From: Spirosoma validum
Lineage (GTDB): Bacteria; Bacteroidota; Bacteroidia; Cytophagales; Spirosomataceae
Assembly (NCBI RefSeq): GCF_014699035.1
Contig: NZ_JACXAA010000003.1
Location: forward strand, 744,001-808,000
DNA: 64,000 bases
Reading direction: 5' to 3'
Both the position numbers and the translations under genes were made by a program. The notes beneath the pieces are model-generated. The model was not told where the DNA came from, searched no databases, and saw only the letters and a list, made by a program, of their open reading frames with translations. Positions 51,865 through 59,398 of this stretch are shown piece by piece (position 1 is the first letter of the stretch; every line of letters begins with the position of its first letter).

Positions 51865-52269
51865 TTATTGTAATCTGAAATTAATCGGTAGATTATAATA
51901 CACATTTACCGGTTTGCCAGTCTGCCGGGCCGGTATCCAGTTGGGCATACTGGCAACAAGCCGTATCGCTTCTTCGTCGGTTCCAAATCCGAAGCCCTTT
52001 AAAACTTTCACTTGTTCAATACGTCCTTGATCAGTAACCACAAAGTTGACGAACACACGTCCTTCTACCCGTGCCCTGCGAGCGGCTTCGGGATAACGTA
52101 GGTTTTTTTCGATGTATTGGCCTAGTTTTCTCATACCACCCGGAAATTCAGGATGCTGTTCAACAACGGTAAATATTATGGAAGGCTGCTTTTGGGTTGA
52201 ATCTGTCTGAGCGTGTGCGGGTAGGCAAAGAGCCAATGAGATCAGTAAAACAAATGATAACGCTTTCAT
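51865..52269 (-). CDS. Secreted single-domain TonB C-terminal protein
   Basis: 134 aa from ATG at 52269. A cleavable signal peptide (MKALSFVLLISLALCLPAHAQ) is followed almost at once by the TonB C-terminal domain: HPEFPGGMRKLGQYIEKNLRYP, ARRARVEGRVFVNFVVTDQGRI and WIPARQTGKPVNVYYNLPI. It lacks the membrane anchor and proline-rich arm of true TonB, so it may bind outer-membrane receptors or act as a periplasmic regulator rather than as energy transducer. Confidence 0.88.
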   Translation of the reverse strand: MKALSFVLLISLALCLPAHAQTDSTQKQPSIIFTVVEQHPEFPGGMRKLGQYIEKNLRYPEAARRARVEGRVFVNFVVTDQGRIEQVKVLKGFGFGTDEEAIRLVASMPNWIPARQTGKPVNVYYNLPINFRLQ

Positions 52270-52386
52270 AAAATGAGCCGATAAGGTAAATGCCTGAGTA
52301 TACAAGTATTAGTCGTTAACTTAGTGAATTGGATAACATCTAATTGGTTCTTTTTAGGCAGTGGTACGTAGTGTTCAGCGAGGATG

Positions 52387-53244
52387 TCAAACCTGCCTGG
52401 CATAATCGTTGATGGTTATAGTTGGCTTACCCAGATCAGCCCAGGTTTGTTCGGCTTCGAAGCGTTCGGGGTACTTATTCAGCGCTTCGAGAATGTGGCC
52501 ACCGTAATTCATTTTCTGATTGAATCGGCCCAGAAACTGCAATACTTCGACTGGCGCTTTCATCAGTAAAAGCTTTTTCTGCGGGTAGTGCTGGACAAAT
52601 TGCCGGGCCGCTTCTTCGTAGGTGTAAGCCTCCGGTCCCTGAATGACGTAATCCCGATTCTGATCGTCCGATTGCTGAAACGCGCGTACTACCTGCCGAC
52701 CGTAATCCGATCCGGCAATAAACCAGAGTGGTATGGTCGACGAGCCCCCCAAAGCCAGAAAAGGACCCTGTATCTGCATCAAAAAACTCTCCATAAAGGT
52801 GGATGGGTAGAAGATTGTTACAGGAATATCCGATGCTTTCAGTAAACGTACCGCTTCGTGCTTGATGTCGAAAACCCACCAGTGGAACCCGTTCATGCCC
52901 TGATAGCGCATCACCAGCGACGATAAATAGCCAATTCGCTGAATGCCCGCCTGTTTTGCTGCCGCAATAATCGTTTTCATACCATCCGTTTCCGTATGAA
53001 AATCGCCCGGTTTTTCGTCTTGACGAACTGATAGATTCAGATACAGCGCCTGTTGGTTCTGCAAGCCTGCCCGGATGCTTGCTGGGTTTTGCAGATCGGC
53101 CTGTATAATGCGGGCTGTTGGAAATAATGACCGGACCTGTTCTGGATGGCGCGCTAAAATAGTAACAGAAAATCCGGCATCGATTAACTGCTGCGTTACA
53201 GGCTTACCGATCAGCCCGTTTGCACCAATGATTGCAATGTTCAT
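52387..53244 (-). CDS. NmrA-like NAD(P)-binding protein
   Basis: 285 aa from ATG at 53244. The Rossmann nucleotide motif is NIAIIGANGLIGKPVTQQL at the start, then VTILARHPEQVRSLFP and IIQADLQNPASIRAGLQNQQ. The sequence continues as an atypical short-chain dehydrogenase (GYLSSLVMRYQGMNGFHWWV, IPVTIFYPSTFMESFL) lacking a classical YxxxK, as in NmrA-type sensors or NAD(P)H:quinone-type reductases. It is monocistronic. Confidence 0.87.
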   Translation of the reverse strand: MNIAIIGANGLIGKPVTQQLIDAGFSVTILARHPEQVRSLFPTARIIQADLQNPASIRAGLQNQQALYLNLSVRQDEKPGDFHTETDGMKTIIAAAKQAGIQRIGYLSSLVMRYQGMNGFHWWVFDIKHEAVRLLKASDIPVTIFYPSTFMESFLMQIQGPFLALGGSSTIPLWFIAGSDYGRQVVRAFQQSDDQNRDYVIQGPEAYTYEEAARQFVQHYPQKKLLLMKAPVEVLQFLGRFNQKMNYGGHILEALNKYPERFEAEQTWADLGKPTITINDYARQV

Positions 53245-53301
53245 AAGCACATGATTCTGACAAGAAACCGTGCAAACTACTGATAGAAAGCAAAATAGCA
53301 A

Positions 53302-53884
53302 AGCAGGGTCGGCTCATTGCTACACAATTGGTATGAAAGAAATTTACCTGTACAAATCATTCCCTGATTTACACACTTGATACAGCTTTTCTGCGAACTG
53401 ATACTAACGTTGATTGAACACCTCTATGCCGAACCGCTATTATTGTGTCGTTCACACCAATCCACACCACACTACCCCTCTTTTCACCGCACCATTCACT
53501 ACTTGCCCGATGGCTCAGCAATCCGTTGAGCCATCGGGCAGAAAACCTTTTACGCTGAAGTGCATAATTGTCCTTTATCTGAAGTATACAGTCGGCATAA
53601 AGAGACCCTCACCACACTAAAAATTGTCGCTGTTTTGCGCCGATCGACTATTGCCGAGCATTATCTGTATGAGCTCGCTGTCTTCCTCTCTTCGATGCGA
53701 AAGAATTAGTGATTTTTTTAATCTGAAGCCGGTGTTAATAATCACTAAGTAGCTAAGTTCAGCTTTCGTAAAGCGAGATTGATAAAATCTACCGTTCAGT
53801 AACTTAATTCAGGCAAGTATAAATCTCCATTAATTTAGCGACTCTTAACCGGGATCGCTCTTAAATAGGAATTTAGACTTGACC
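53302..53884. other. 580-bp gap with one hairpin
   Basis: No confident gene. A 14-bp hairpin (53504-53517 with 53527-53540) is followed by AGAAAACCTTTT. An open frame of 65 codons without a start (53530-53727) resembles no family known to the reader. The DNA after 53600 is AT-rich. Confidence 0.5.
53504..53540. terminator. 14-bp hairpin in the 580-bp gap
   Basis: TGCCCGATGGCTCA (53504-53517) and its complement (53527-53540) with a 9-nt loop. A terminator is possible, though no gene ends just before it. Confidence 0.45.
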
Positions 53885-54640
53885 ATGCATAAAATCCTCG
53901 CAATCGCTTGTTGGATTAGTTTAGTAGGGCTATGCTTCTTAGTATCCTGCAATCAGAAATCAGATGAAACGCCTGCTCCAGCTGGTGGCCTGCTCTCGGG
54001 AACCGTTCAACTCTGGGACGATAAAACAAATACACTGACGGATAACAGTAGCGTAACGGTTACGGTCGATGATTTGACCAATACCATCGCGGTAACTGAC
54101 GCCACGGGTAAATATTCATTCGCAAATCTGCCCTACGATTTGCACGATCTCACGTTTACGAAGGCCGGATATGGGACATACAAGCTTTACGGCGTGTCGC
54201 ACAGCAGCAACGCAAGCGGCACTACGTTGCCGGCGGTGCAATTAGGTAAAGTGGCTACTACGTCTGTTACGTCGCTTACCGTATCGGGTAATACATACAA
54301 TGGGAGTCCAGGCGTGAGTGTTTTGTACTCCGTGACTCCAACGCCTACAAGCACAAACAGAGGGTACGTCCGGTATTTTTTAAGTACCGATGCCGGAGTT
54401 TCCAACATGAAATATACGTATGCGTCACCCGTTTTGTCGGTACTGAACAATAACACAACCGGCGGATTCACCAGGGAAGATCTTCTGACGGCAGGTTTTA
54501 AGAGTGGACAAACGATTTACATTCGCTTGTATGGCGAATCGGTTCAGAGCAACAGCTATGCAGATCCTAACGTCGGCGTTCGCGTGTTTCCCAACATCAA
54601 CACGAGCACAGTAGCGGCTGTCTCTTTCGTTTTACCGTAA
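53885..54640 (+). CDS. Predicted lipoprotein with carboxypeptidase-regulatory-like domain
   Basis: 251 aa from ATG at 53885 (TTG two codons earlier in frame). A lipobox LVSC follows a hydrophobic core (about residues 5-21). Residues 30-115 form a CarboxypepD_reg-like beta-sandwich (GGLLSGTVQLWDDKTN, VTDATGKYSFANLPYDLHDL, FTKAGYGTYKLYGV). The rest is a second Ser/Thr-rich beta domain (VRYFLSTDAGVSNMKYTY). It probably faces the cell surface, as with SusD-type neighbours, but no SusCD pair is present. Confidence 0.78.
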   Translation: MHKILAIACWISLVGLCFLVSCNQKSDETPAPAGGLLSGTVQLWDDKTNTLTDNSSVTVTVDDLTNTIAVTDATGKYSFANLPYDLHDLTFTKAGYGTYKLYGVSHSSNASGTTLPAVQLGKVATTSVTSLTVSGNTYNGSPGVSVLYSVTPTPTSTNRGYVRYFLSTDAGVSNMKYTYASPVLSVLNNNTTGGFTREDLLTAGFKSGQTIYIRLYGESVQSNSYADPNVGVRVFPNINTSTVAAVSFVLP

Positions 54641-54657
54641 GCAAGTTTATACGCCGA

Positions 54658-55647
54658 TTACTTTTTCGCTGCTTCTACCTTCTGGGCCGTTGGTATGGTT
54701 GCTACGTCGCGTTCGCGTTCGGTTTGCTCGACGTATACGGCGTAATCGGCGGGCTCGATTTTGACGCCGAAATGATTGGCATAGGCCAGTGTGAATTCCG
54801 CACCGAAATACAAAATAGCCGATGTATAATAAATCCAGGTCAGGATAACGATCATCGATCCGGCGGCTCCGTACGTCGAGCTTGTACCAGTCGTTTCGAT
54901 ATAAAGACCAATGAGGTAACGGCCAAGCATAAAGAGTAGAGCCGTAAAGAAAGCGCCCCAGCGAACGTCTTTCCAGCTAATTTTGGCGTCGGGCAATACC
55001 TTGAAAATGACCGCAAAAAGAATCGTGATCACCACTGTGCTGACAGTAAAATTCAGGGCACTTACTACATAGACGCCCAACCCAGGTAAGAAACGGGACA
55101 ATTGATCGCTCAAGGCTAGTACTATACCGTTCACAATAAACGTGACCAGCAATAGAAAGCCCAAGCTAACGATTAACGAAGACGACAGCAGCCGGTCTTT
55201 AAGCAGTTTTAACCAGCCGCGTTTCGGTTTGGCTTTGACCCGCCAGATCAGATTGACCGAATCCTGAATTTCGACGAAAATACTGGTCGCACCAATAACC
55301 AGCGTAACGATGCCTATAGCCAGAGCGGTATTGGTTTTGCCCGACAACCCGACACTCTTGATCATATCCTGAATCTGCTTAGCCGACTCATTACCGACCA
55401 GGCCATTGATCTGATCAAATATTTGCCCCCTGATCGCTTCTTCACCCAGGAAGATACCAGCCAGCGCCATAACCAAGACCAATAGTGGAGCCAGCGAAAA
55501 AATCGTATAGTAGGCTAAAGCAGCACTTAGCTTCAGACAACGATCATCCATAAAGCCATTAAAGGCGTCTTTCAGAACGGTTAAGGCATTGGCAAAAAAG
55601 CCCTGTTGGTCGGCCGACTTCTTCGGATCAGCAGTTTTCGTTTTCAT
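54658..55647 (-). CDS. YihY/BrkB-family membrane protein, second copy
   Basis: 329 aa from ATG at 55647 (ATG at 55689 would add 14 residues). Conserved blocks: KLSAALAYYTIFSLAPLLVLVM, AIGIVTLVIGATSIFVEIQDSVNLIW, LPDAKISWKDVRWGAFFTALLFMLG and YGAAGSMIVILTWIYYTSAILYFGAEF. Six membrane helices are predicted. It is longer than the copy at 50793 and has a charged C-terminal tail (EQTERERDVATIPTAQK). Function unknown. A 33-bp hairpin precedes it, in the minus-strand leader. Confidence 0.93.
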   Translation of the reverse strand: MKTKTADPKKSADQQGFFANALTVLKDAFNGFMDDRCLKLSAALAYYTIFSLAPLLVLVMALAGIFLGEEAIRGQIFDQINGLVGNESAKQIQDMIKSVGLSGKTNTALAIGIVTLVIGATSIFVEIQDSVNLIWRVKAKPKRGWLKLLKDRLLSSSLIVSLGFLLLVTFIVNGIVLALSDQLSRFLPGLGVYVVSALNFTVSTVVITILFAVIFKVLPDAKISWKDVRWGAFFTALLFMLGRYLIGLYIETTGTSSTYGAAGSMIVILTWIYYTSAILYFGAEFTLAYANHFGVKIEPADYAVYVEQTERERDVATIPTAQKVEAAKK

Positions 55648-55710
55648 AGGTATCGAATCTGCGAATAGTTTATCGTATAATCGTGCCATCAGATCTGTTG
55701 TTAGTCTATT

Positions 55711-55780
55711 TATCACAATAGCCGAAGCTGCCTGCCAAACTGTTGCTACAGTCCGACAAGCAGCTTCAGCTACTGTGATA
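55711..55780 (-). repeat. 33-bp hairpin, all mismatches G-U on the minus strand
   Basis: Arms 55711-55743 and 55748-55780 pair at 27 of 33 positions by Watson-Crick and have six A-C oppositions on the plus strand. On the minus strand every one becomes a G-U pair, giving a continuous 33-bp RNA helix with a 4-nt loop. It lies between two minus-strand genes, about 64 nt before the YihY start. An extra T-A at 55710/55781 extends it. Confidence 0.85.
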
Positions 55781-55825
55781 ACCAAAACAAAGCCCAGTTG
55801 TTACCTAAAAATGGTCATTAATAAG

Positions 55826-55898
55826 CATTGGTGATCATTCATTGCAATATATTAATTATGCTTGTTTAACCGTAATGACTACCGAATGACCACCAATG
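55826..55898 (-). repeat. 15-bp inverted repeat downstream of the coiled-coil gene
   Basis: CATTGGTGATCATTC (55826-55840) and GAATGACCACCAATG (55884-55898) pair with one A-C opposition, which is G-U on the minus strand. It starts 9 nt after the minus-strand gene's end and probably terminates or protects that mRNA. Confidence 0.6.
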
Positions 55899-55906
55899 AC
55901 CGCTGC

Positions 55907-56851
55907 TTATTTAGACAAATCAGTGAGCCACTGTCTGGCGAATAGTTGCGCTTCGGCAACAGGCTCTTTGCCAAGCCGGTAGAGGAATTTCCATTCGGCA
56001 CACTTACGCTCGTAGACCGGATTTGCAAAGGCCTGCTTACGGCCCATCGGCACTAACCGGGCGTCAAAATCAACGGATTCGCTCAGGGCAATAAAATCCT
56101 GTAGGCGTTTCTTTAGCAGCGGCTTAAAATCAGCGTGAGCGTCGAATTCGGCTTTCTTCTTTCGTTCCTCCGCCAAACGCCCCTTGTCCAGTTCGGGGGA
56201 CGTAACAGACTCATTTGCTTTTGCCTGCATCTGCTGTTTTAGCGAAGCTAGATATTGTTTCTTAAACTCCGCCGGGGCCAGAGCCAGCATCTTTTTAAGA
56301 CTCGCCACGCGCTGCGCCTGCATCGTCCGTTCGCTACCTTCCAGTGAAGCAAGTTCCTCTTCCTGCTGCGCTATTTGCGACTGAGCCGCCATTTTTAGCA
56401 TTGCAGGGTCCATTTGGGAAAAGCCCTGATCCATAGCGGCCATCTGAGCACCCATCTGGCTTTTCATCGCTGATTTCTCCGCTTCATTTTCCTGCTTCTT
56501 TTGGGCTATACCTTCTGCCGTGTAAGTCTCGTCGTACGGATACGTAGCGCGCAAATCCTGTCGCCACTCATTTCTGAATACCGACGACTCAATGTAAGCC
56601 CGAACCGTTTTGCCCAGGGCACGTACTGTTGTTGCGCGAGAACCTTCCGGAATACGCTGCGCCACCTGACGCATGGCGCTTGTTGCGTTGAAGAAAAACC
56701 ATTTCTCTTCTTTCAAATTCAGCAGAACATCATGCCGAAGTTTAGGCATCTCAAGGCCAAGCTCGGTCGTTACGTCGCCGGGATTGGCAGCCATTAACCA
56801 AAAGCTGGCACCAATGAGCGTTAGTGTGGATAATTGTTTAAATGAGTTCAT
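55907..56851 (-). CDS. Secreted coiled-coil protein, unknown function
   Basis: 314 aa from ATG at 56851. Signal peptide about 1-21 (LTLIGASFWLMAANP). Residues 105-235 are mostly charged and helical with Met/Gln-rich heptads (QKKQENEAEKSAMKSQMGAQ, QIAQQEEELASLEGSERTMQ, KKQYLASLKQQMQAKANES), so likely a coiled coil. The final part, YERKCAEWKFLYRLGKE, is globular. No family recognised. It heads a minus-strand run that ends with two hairpins. Confidence 0.68.
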   Translation of the reverse strand: MNSFKQLSTLTLIGASFWLMAANPGDVTTELGLEMPKLRHDVLLNLKEEKWFFFNATSAMRQVAQRIPEGSRATTVRALGKTVRAYIESSVFRNEWRQDLRATYPYDETYTAEGIAQKKQENEAEKSAMKSQMGAQMAAMDQGFSQMDPAMLKMAAQSQIAQQEEELASLEGSERTMQAQRVASLKKMLALAPAEFKKQYLASLKQQMQAKANESVTSPELDKGRLAEERKKKAEFDAHADFKPLLKKRLQDFIALSESVDFDARLVPMGRKQAFANPVYERKCAEWKFLYRLGKEPVAEAQLFARQWLTDLSK

Positions 56852-56961
56852 GGTGTTGATAAAAAAGAGGAAGGGGTATTGATGATGCACAAAGTTGCCT
56901 GATCATTGACTGTTGGGAAATAGCAACTGTCGCCAACTGATAGAAACGGCGTATAAACTGA

Positions 56962-57969
56962 TTATTTTGCGGCAATAGCCTGGCTCGTCGAGGCTTGCGC
57001 GGTAAACGTTTCGACCTTGTTATGAACCGGTTTTATCGTTTTCAGGTACGTATAAATGGCACCCAGATCCGTTTCATTCATACCTGCATACATCGTCCAG
57101 GGCATAAGCGTCTGTTTCTGACCCGGCTTCACAGCGTGAGGGACGTAACCTTTAGCTGGGTCGTGCGCCTTAAATCGGGCAATGAAGGCTTCTTTCGTCC
57201 AGCGACCAAGTCCCGTTTCGCTATCGGAGGTTATGTTAGCCGAACGTATCATCGCACCCGGCATGGCAAACTCACTACCCCCGGCAAATTCCATTCCCGC
57301 TACGGGCTCACCTTTATCCCGCTTCGTATGGCAATCGGAACACGCTGCTACAGTAACTAAATACTTGCCGTAGGCCAGCGCATCCGTTGTATCGGGACGA
57401 GTCTGGAAATCAGGTTTCTGTGGAATCGTATTCAGGATGAAATTCATTGGAAACTCAGCCTCCGAGGCCGGTATGTCGTTTTTAATGGGCTGCAACGTCC
57501 GGACGTAAGCGATAATCGATTTTACATCCTCAACATCCATGTGACCATAGGCCGGATGAGGCATAACGGGGAAAAGCGCATGTCCATCCCGGCTAACGCC
57601 CGACGTAATGGCCCGGAATACTTCGCCATCTGTCCAGTTGCCAATACCAGCGGGTGTAATGTTGCGGGAATAAAACGTACCGGGAAAACCCATTTCGGGA
57701 CCAAATCGATCACCACCTTTGCCTAACGTGCTGGCTATCGGTGGGCCTGCAAAACGGCTCCAGTCGCGAGTGCTGTGGCAGTCCATACAGGCATTAACGT
57801 GATTTGCCAAGTAACGACCGCGTTCAATCTGGGCGGCTGTCGCCCTAATTTTTAGATTCGGCGCTTCACCTACGTTCGGTAAACCAAACTTAACAAAGGT
57901 CAACAGCCCGGCTACGCAAACCAGTATAACTGCCAGACCGATACCAATGATGCGAACTACTTTTTTCAT
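56962..57969 (-). CDS. Di-heme c-type cytochrome
   Basis: 335 aa from ATG at 57969, beginning in a membrane anchor (VVRIIGIGLAVILVCVAGLLTF). Two CxxCH heme-binding motifs occur, CMDCH near residue 60 and CSDCH near 210, each followed by a domain with a likely Met ligand (FPVMPHPAYGHM and LMPWTMYAGMNE). Two class I cytochrome c domains in tandem are typical of periplasmic electron carriers linked to dehydrogenases or alcohol oxidases. No such dehydrogenase is adjacent, so its partner is unknown. Confidence 0.93.
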   Translation of the reverse strand: MKKVVRIIGIGLAVILVCVAGLLTFVKFGLPNVGEAPNLKIRATAAQIERGRYLANHVNACMDCHSTRDWSRFAGPPIASTLGKGGDRFGPEMGFPGTFYSRNITPAGIGNWTDGEVFRAITSGVSRDGHALFPVMPHPAYGHMDVEDVKSIIAYVRTLQPIKNDIPASEAEFPMNFILNTIPQKPDFQTRPDTTDALAYGKYLVTVAACSDCHTKRDKGEPVAGMEFAGGSEFAMPGAMIRSANITSDSETGLGRWTKEAFIARFKAHDPAKGYVPHAVKPGQKQTLMPWTMYAGMNETDLGAIYTYLKTIKPVHNKVETFTAQASTSQAIAAK

Positions 57970-58045
57970 GCTTTTGTGTGTGAAATTAAATTTGGAGAAA
58001 CGCCCATTCGCCCACGAACTGGTAAAAAGCACGTAGCTTCAGTGA

Positions 58046-58122
58046 GGGCAGGTTCCTAAACCTGCCCAGTGAGGTTTCTCAAAACCGAGCGATTCCCAAT
58101 AATTCGGTTTTGAGAAACCTCA
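58046..58122. repeat. Pair of hairpins upstream of the cytochrome gene
   Basis: GGGCAGGTT-CCTA-AACCTGCCC (58046-58067) is followed by a 19-bp perfect stem, arms 58070-58088 and 58104-58122 (TGAGGTTTCTCAAAACCGA). A weaker TCAGG/CCTGA dyad follows at about 58127-58144. This cluster separates two minus-strand genes and probably ends the upstream one. Confidence 0.7.
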
Positions 58123-58193
58123 TCGAATCAGGTTTAAGAGCCTGACTCCACCACATACGTCTGTCATTTAGCCATTCGTCGCGGTTAGTCAAC

Positions 58194-58694
58194 CTATACT
58201 GATTTCCAGGTCGTAATAGTTTTGTAAGACTGCGTCGGTTCAGTAACCGATATTTCTACTTTCAGGCTATTGCCTGATGCTTCCAGCACTTTCCATTCCG
58301 ATACGTCGGTTGCGTCGTTGTCTTTCACGATACGTATCGTTTTGGTTGACGGATCGTATGTCCAGTGGCTGGGTTTGATAGAGGGGGCTACTTCATTGGC
58401 CGAGCAGGAAAGCGGACCATTGCTGCCAGACATTACTCCACCTTTTTCGAACGTAACGGTATTGTCTTTGTCACAGTCCCGCAGGAAGATTGTCAGATCG
58501 GTGTCCAGCTTTCCATCGGCGTCCAGGTCTATAGCCGGATTAACCTGGAAGGAAGTCATTGTTAGATTTTTGCCAATAAAAGCTGGCGTATTGTTACTGG
58601 CCTCAGCTTTAACCGGTACGTTGGCTTTGTTATAGGCTGAGGCTAGCAGCAACGTGGCCGCAGCGACCAGCAATAGGGTATTGAAACGGTTCAT
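58194..58694 (-). CDS. Secreted lipocalin-like protein with Ca-binding-like loop
   Basis: 166 aa, signal peptide (MNRFNTLLLVAAATLLLASA). The domain reads NLTMTSFQVNPAIDLDADGKLDTDLTIFLRDCDKDNTVTF: DLDADGKLDTD matches a DxDxDGxxD calcium-binding loop. Later LSCSANEVAPSIKPSHWTYD and WKVLEASGNSLKVEIS fit a lipocalin-like beta sandwich common in Bacteroidota. Two Cys may form a disulfide. Function unknown. It is convergent or divergent to nothing close, with the PadR operon in the opposite direction upstream. Confidence 0.72.
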   Translation of the reverse strand: MNRFNTLLLVAAATLLLASAYNKANVPVKAEASNNTPAFIGKNLTMTSFQVNPAIDLDADGKLDTDLTIFLRDCDKDNTVTFEKGGVMSGSNGPLSCSANEVAPSIKPSHWTYDPSTKTIRIVKDNDATDVSEWKVLEASGNSLKVEISVTEPTQSYKTITTWKSV

Positions 58695-58899
58695 TAGTAT
58701 CGTTGTTTCTGGTTGTGGATAGGTAATCTTGCGTCGTTTAGCGATTCAAAGTTGGCGCATCAAAACCGTTGGCCATATCCCCTATTGGACCAACCGGAAA
58801 AAGTAGCTCATGAACTGGTAGATAGCTGTAATAAAGTGTCTGAGCAGTACGGACCACGCAAACCACTAGGCTTATTCTTTGTCGGTCAGCCCATTCGAA

Positions 58900-58951
58900 A
58901 TCGTACAGTACCGGACAGATACTGTACGATTCTGGACAGTTCGCTCCTGTC
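58900..58951. promoter_or_regulatory. Dyad array upstream of the PadR operon
   Basis: ATCGTACAGTA (58900-58910) and TACTGTACGAT (58920-58930) are an exact 11-bp inverted repeat with a 9-nt spacer. Further ACAGT (58936-58940) and CCTGTC (58946-58951) boxes follow at 11-16 nt spacing. It lies about 100 nt before the PadR ATG, upstream of the -7 element, and may be its operator. Confidence 0.55.
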
Positions 58952-58985
58952 GGATAGCGCTAGAATCGCCAATTGAGGGCTTTTT

Positions 58986-58993
58986 TATTTTTG
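58986..58993 (+). promoter_or_regulatory. Bacteroidota -7 element for the PadR operon
   Basis: TATTTTTG, exact TAnnTTTG, 55 nt before the PadR ATG and just after the dyad array. No -33 TTTG at the right spacing. Confidence 0.45.
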
Positions 58994-59047
58994 GCAAGAG
59001 ATTTGTTTTGCAAAATTATAACTAATCATTTCAACGGATCATCAGCC

Positions 59048-59386
59048 ATGCGAAGGGCTTTTTTAGGGGAGTTTGAGGAGATCGTTTTACTAGTTGTGGC
59101 AGCTTGTCCGGCCGAAGCGTACGGGGTTACGATCTGGGAAGATGTGCAGCAACAAACCGGCCGTTCGATCACGATGAGTGCCGTTCATGCTACGTTGTAT
59201 CGGCTCGAAGAGAAAGGGTATTTATCCTCAACCATGGGCGGAGCCACAGCCGAACGGGGTGGCCGACGCAAGCGATTTTTCACCCTGACGGCTTTGGGCG
59301 TCCGGGCGTTAAACGATATTCAGGAAATGCGCAGCCGTCTTTGGCAGGCTATTCCACCGGGAAAATTTCAGTTGATGGGTTTTTAA
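59048..59386 (+). CDS. PadR-family transcriptional regulator
   Basis: 112 aa from ATG at 59048; a frame extending to 58973 lacks family sequence. The winged helix-turn-helix is complete: FEEIVLLVVAACPAEAYGVTIW, QQTGRSITMSAVHATLYRLEEKGYL, and TAERGGRRKRFFTLTALGVRAL. PadR proteins repress detoxification or efflux genes and respond to small molecules. It heads an operon with two FtsX-type permeases 12 nt downstream. A dyad array upstream suggests autoregulation. Confidence 0.94.
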   Translation: MRRAFLGEFEEIVLLVVAACPAEAYGVTIWEDVQQQTGRSITMSAVHATLYRLEEKGYLSSTMGGATAERGGRRKRFFTLTALGVRALNDIQEMRSRLWQAIPPGKFQLMGF

Positions 59387-59398
59387 ACGACGCCACGT

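Noticed and set aside
53414-53620. 68-codon plus-strand frame in the 580-bp gap
   Set aside because: Composition is His/Thr/Pro-rich without a fold-like pattern and it crosses the 53504-53540 hairpin.
55589-55834. Plus-strand 81-codon frame similar to the minus-strand upstream extension of the YihY gene
   Set aside because: Both strands give similar peptides only because the region is a 33-bp inverted repeat; neither is a real protein segment.
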